DNA of 18,661 nt from CAZBGL01 sp964491375. GTDB taxonomy: Bacteria; Desulfobacterota; Deferrisomatia; Deferrisomatales; Deferrisomataceae. A program made the position numbers and the translations under genes. Below are positions 16,216 through 18,661 of this stretch, piece by piece. The stretch spans positions 1 through 18,661 of the forward strand of contig CAZBGL010000155.1 in NCBI GenBank assembly GCA_964491375.1, in the 5' to 3' direction. Each line of letters begins with the position of its first letter. Positions within the stretch are counted from its first letter, which is position 1. The notes beneath the pieces were generated by a model. That model had not been told where the DNA came from. It was given only the letters and a program-made list of their open reading frames with translations, and did no database searches.

Positions 16216-17406
16216 ATGCCGGCTCGACCCACCATGAAGAAGGAACTCTATATAAAGGTGGGGGCCGTGGGGCTCATGGTGTTCGCGGTTTCCCTGCTCC
16301 ACTACGGGACCACCACGAGCCGCCCGTTGCTGCACGACGTCTACCGCCGCCTCTACTACATTCCCGTCGGACTCTCGGCGGTATGGTTCGGCCTGCGGGG
16401 CGGGCTGACCGTATCCGGCGTGATCGCCCTCCTCTACACCCCTCACATTATTCTTTTCTGGAACGACATGGGCCGGGAGCTGTGGAACCGGGTCATGGAG
16501 GTGACCCTCTATTTCGTGTTCGCCGGTGTGACCGGCTACTTCGCCGACCGAGACCGCAGGTACCGCAGGCACCTTCAGCAGGCCCACGACCGGCTGGAGC
16601 GCTCCTACGACGAGCTCCGCCGCCAAGCCGACACGTTGCTACAGGTGGAAGAGCAACTCCGGCGTGCCGACCGTCTGGCCGCGATCGGACAACTGGCTGC
16701 CTCCATGACCCACGAGATCCGAAATCCCCTCGGCGCGATTCAGGGAACCGCCGAGATCCTGAGGGACGAATTCCCGCCCGGCCACCCCAAAGCGGAGTTC
16801 CTGGAGATCCTGCTCAAGGAGACGGAGCGGCTCAACGGCGTCGTGGAGGAGTTCCTCGCCTACGCCCGGCCGCGCGAACCCGAGGAAGGCACGGAGACAA
16901 CGGACCTGGGGGTCCTCGTCCGGGAGACGGCGGCGTTCCTGGCAGCCCCGGCCCGAAAGGCCGGGGTGACGGTTTCCCCGGAGACCGTCGAGGACCTGCG
17001 GGTCCGGGCACGTCCCGCGCAGATCAAACAGGTACTGGTGAACCTCATCCTGAACGCAATCCAGGCCAGCCCCCCGGGCGGGCGGGTGTGGGTTCGGGTG
17101 GACACCTGTCGCGGAACGGTGCGCACGGCCGAGTTCCAGGAAAGACCGGGAGAGCTGGCCCGGGTAAGCGTGGAGGACGAGGGCCCCGGTCTCCCGGAAG
17201 AAGGCCTCGAAAAGGTCTTCGAGCCGTTCTACACGACCAAGGAGGAAGGGACCGGCCTGGGGCTGGCCATCAGCCGGAAGATCGCCGAGGCCCACGGCGG
17301 CTGGATCGACGCGGCAAACCGTCCGGAAGGCGGGGCGCGGTTCGTGCTGCGGCTCCCGATCGCCGGGCAAGGTGTGAAATCACCGGGGGAGGTGGACCAT
17401 GGCTAG
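16216..17406 (+). CDS. Membrane sensor histidine kinase (NtrB-like)
   Basis: A 396-residue inner-membrane sensor kinase. Three hydrophobic segments (about 13-30, 46-80 and 94-110) form a compact N-terminal sensor lacking a PAS or large periplasmic domain, followed by a coiled coil (about 112-152). The HisKA domain has the phosphorylated H166 in SMTHEIRNPL. The ATPase domain shows the N box (N276, N280), D321 in DEGPGL, the F box FEPFYTTK and G2 box GTGLGLAI (345-352). ATG 16216 follows AGGAGGAAG. The stop overlaps the response regulator start by 8 bp, so the two are a cognate pair. The signal is unknown; membrane-embedded sensors of this type often detect envelope or membrane state. It is divergent from the small secreted proteins, plausible regulatory targets. 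Confidence 0.93.
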   Translation: MPARPTMKKELYIKVGAVGLMVFAVSLLHYGTTTSRPLLHDVYRRLYYIPVGLSAVWFGLRGGLTVSGVIALLYTPHIILFWNDMGRELWNRVMEVTLYFVFAGVTGYFADRDRRYRRHLQQAHDRLERSYDELRRQADTLLQVEEQLRRADRLAAIGQLAASMTHEIRNPLGAIQGTAEILRDEFPPGHPKAEFLEILLKETERLNGVVEEFLAYARPREPEEGTETTDLGVLVRETAAFLAAPARKAGVTVSPETVEDLRVRARPAQIKQVLVNLILNAIQASPPGGRVWVRVDTCRGTVRTAEFQERPGELARVSVEDEGPGLPEEGLEKVFEPFYTTKEEGTGLGLAISRKIAEAHGGWIDAANRPEGGARFVLRLPIAGQGVKSPGEVDHG

Positions 17407-18661
17407 GGTCCTGGTGGTGGACGACGACGCGAGTCTCCGTCGGATCCTGGAGTACAACCTGGCAGAGGAGGGCTATGCCGTGGCCACGGCCGCCTCGGCC
17501 GAGGAGGCCCTGAGGGCCCTCGACCGGGCCACGTTCGACCTGGTGGTGACGGACATCAAGATGCCCGGCATGGACGGCATGCAGCTGCTCCGCCGGATCA
17601 AGGCCGGGTCCCCCGAAACCCAGGTCATCGTGATCACGGCCTTCGGGACCATCGAGATGGCCGTGGAGGCCATGAAGGCCGGCGCGTTCGAATACATCAC
17701 CAAACCGTTCAACCGCGACGAACTCAAGCTCACGGTCCGCAAGGCCCTCCGGGTGAGGGATCTCGAAACCGAAAACGTGCGGCTTCGGCGGGAGGTGAAA
17801 CGACGGTTCGGGTTCGAGAACATCGTGGGGGATTCACCCCAGATGCAGGAGGTCTTCCGGCTCATCGAAAAGGTAGCGGACACCGACGCCTCGGTCCTGA
17901 TCACCGGCGAAAGCGGCACCGGCAAGGAACTCGTGGCCCGAGCCATCCATTACCGCAGCTTCCGGGCAGAACGGCCCTTCGTGGCGGTGAACTGCGCGGC
18001 CATTCCCAGGGAACTGCTCGAAAGCGAGCTCTTTGGCCACAAGAAGGGGGCGTTCACCGGCGCGATTCGCGACAAGAAGGGAAAGTTCGAGGAGGCCGGG
18101 GGGGGCACCATCTTCCTGGACGAGATCGGCGAAATGCCCTTGGAGCTCCAGCCCAAGATCCTGCGGGCCCTCCAGGAGAAAGAAATCACCCCCGTGGGCT
18201 CCAACGAAGTGATCCGGGTGGACGCACGTGTGGTGGCGGCCACCAACCGGGATCTGGAAGCCGCGATCGAAGACGGCCGCTTCCGCGAGGACCTGTACTA
18301 CCGCCTTGCCGTCGTGCCGATCCACATGCCGAGCCTCCGGGAGCGCCCCGACGACATACCGCTCCTGGTGGCCCATTTCCTCAAGACCCTGGCCCCGGGC
18401 CGATCGGTTACCGTCACCCCCGAGGCCATGGACGCGCTCAAGCGCCACACCTGGAAGGGCAACGTCCGGGAACTCGAAAACACCATCGAACGTCTCCTGG
18501 TCCTGTCGGATTCGGACACGATCCGGGTGGAGGATCTACCCGACAAGATCCGCACTCCCCCCGGGGGGAACGAACACAGCGGTTTTTCGTTCACGTTCCC
18601 CCCCGAGGGCATCGCCCTGGAAGAGGCGGAGCGGGCCCTCATCCTCGAGGCGCTTCGCCGC
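17399..18661 (+). CDS. NtrC-family sigma-54-dependent response regulator (3' end beyond window)
   Basis: The first 421 residues of a bacterial enhancer-binding protein. Receiver domain 1-120: acidic pocket D8-D10, phosphorylation site D52 in VVTDIKMPG, conserved T80 and K102. AAA+ domain from about 141: Walker A GESGTGKE (170-177), the sigma-54-contacting GAFTGA loop (217-222), Walker B GTIFLDE (236-242), then RFREDLYYRL and WKGNVRELEN. The C-terminal Fis-type DNA-binding helix-turn-helix is just beginning at the window edge (EEAERALILEALRR). Phosphorylated by the overlapping kinase, it would open sigma-54 promoters such as that at 15954-15970. All residues needed for ATPase and sigma-54 contact are present. 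Confidence 0.96.
   Translation, partial: MARVLVVDDDASLRRILEYNLAEEGYAVATAASAEEALRALDRATFDLVVTDIKMPGMDGMQLLRRIKAGSPETQVIVITAFGTIEMAVEAMKAGAFEYITKPFNRDELKLTVRKALRVRDLETENVRLRREVKRRFGFENIVGDSPQMQEVFRLIEKVADTDASVLITGESGTGKELVARAIHYRSFRAERPFVAVNCAAIPRELLESELFGHKKGAFTGAIRDKKGKFEEAGGGTIFLDEIGEMPLELQPKILRALQEKEITPVGSNEVIRVDARVVAATNRDLEAAIEDGRFREDLYYRLAVVPIHMPSLRERPDDIPLLVAHFLKTLAPGRSVTVTPEAMDALKRHTWKGNVRELENTIERLLVLSDSDTIRVEDLPDKIRTPPGGNEHSGFSFTFPPEGIALEEAERALILEALRR

Noticed and set aside
16058..16237. 59-codon plus-strand open frame with GGAAGGG upstream, overlapping the kinase start
   Set aside because: No signal peptide or motif, and composition like random GC-rich sequence; a leader peptide cannot be excluded, but support is too thin.

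Overview
The DNA is very GC-rich, with strong G/C bias at third codon positions. The gene set (NtrB/NtrC-type sigma-54 control, a UGA-encoded selenoprotein, a stand-alone siroheme reductase with its own ferredoxin domain, two YHS-type copper ATPases) suggests an anaerobic or metal-respiring bacterium of the Desulfobacterota/former Deltaproteobacteria. That placement is inferred from gene content only; there is no rRNA or other taxonomic marker.

Layout. (1) 1-6100, copper and heavy-metal block: a left-truncated YHS+HMA copper ATPase (minus), a DUF72 protein (plus), then a minus-strand operon of a second copper ATPase (YHS plus two CPMHPEV zinc-ribbon-like metal domains), a Tat-signal/beta-barrel-like gene broken by two frameshifts, and a DUF302 protein. 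(2) 6348-9677, redox and sulfur block (plus): a GrdB/PrdB-like selenoprotein read through an in-frame UGA, a siroheme/[4Fe-4S] sulfite-reductase-like protein, a 179-bp imperfect inverted repeat, a TusA-like sulfur carrier and a MoeB/ThiF-like E1 enzyme. (3) 9714-15210, accessory and decaying block: an IS3-family element with clear ends (TG...CA, 18/19 inverted repeats, AGT duplication) but a degenerate transposase, two translationally overlapping unknown genes that are both frameshifted, an SLC13/ArsB-NhaD-type transporter, and the 3' part of a second transposase. (4) 15571-18661, regulatory block: two tandem, apparently paralogous, tiny secreted Cys-containing proteins (54 and 47 aa) behind a near-consensus sigma-54 promoter, divergent from a membrane histidine kinase and an NtrC-family sigma-54 activator (truncated by the window end).

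How it fits together. Region 1 reads as copper efflux and envelope stress defence. Region 2 reads as sulfide generation plus sulfur trafficking, possibly for thiocarboxylate-based biosynthesis, but the carrier protein expected after the E1 enzyme is absent and an IS element sits there instead. Region 4 is the most novel: a two-component system whose output factor needs sigma-54 lies back-to-back with a sigma-54-type promoter driving two small exported peptides of unknown function. Several frameshifts fall in homopolymers, so some broken genes may be sequencing errors rather than true pseudogenes.
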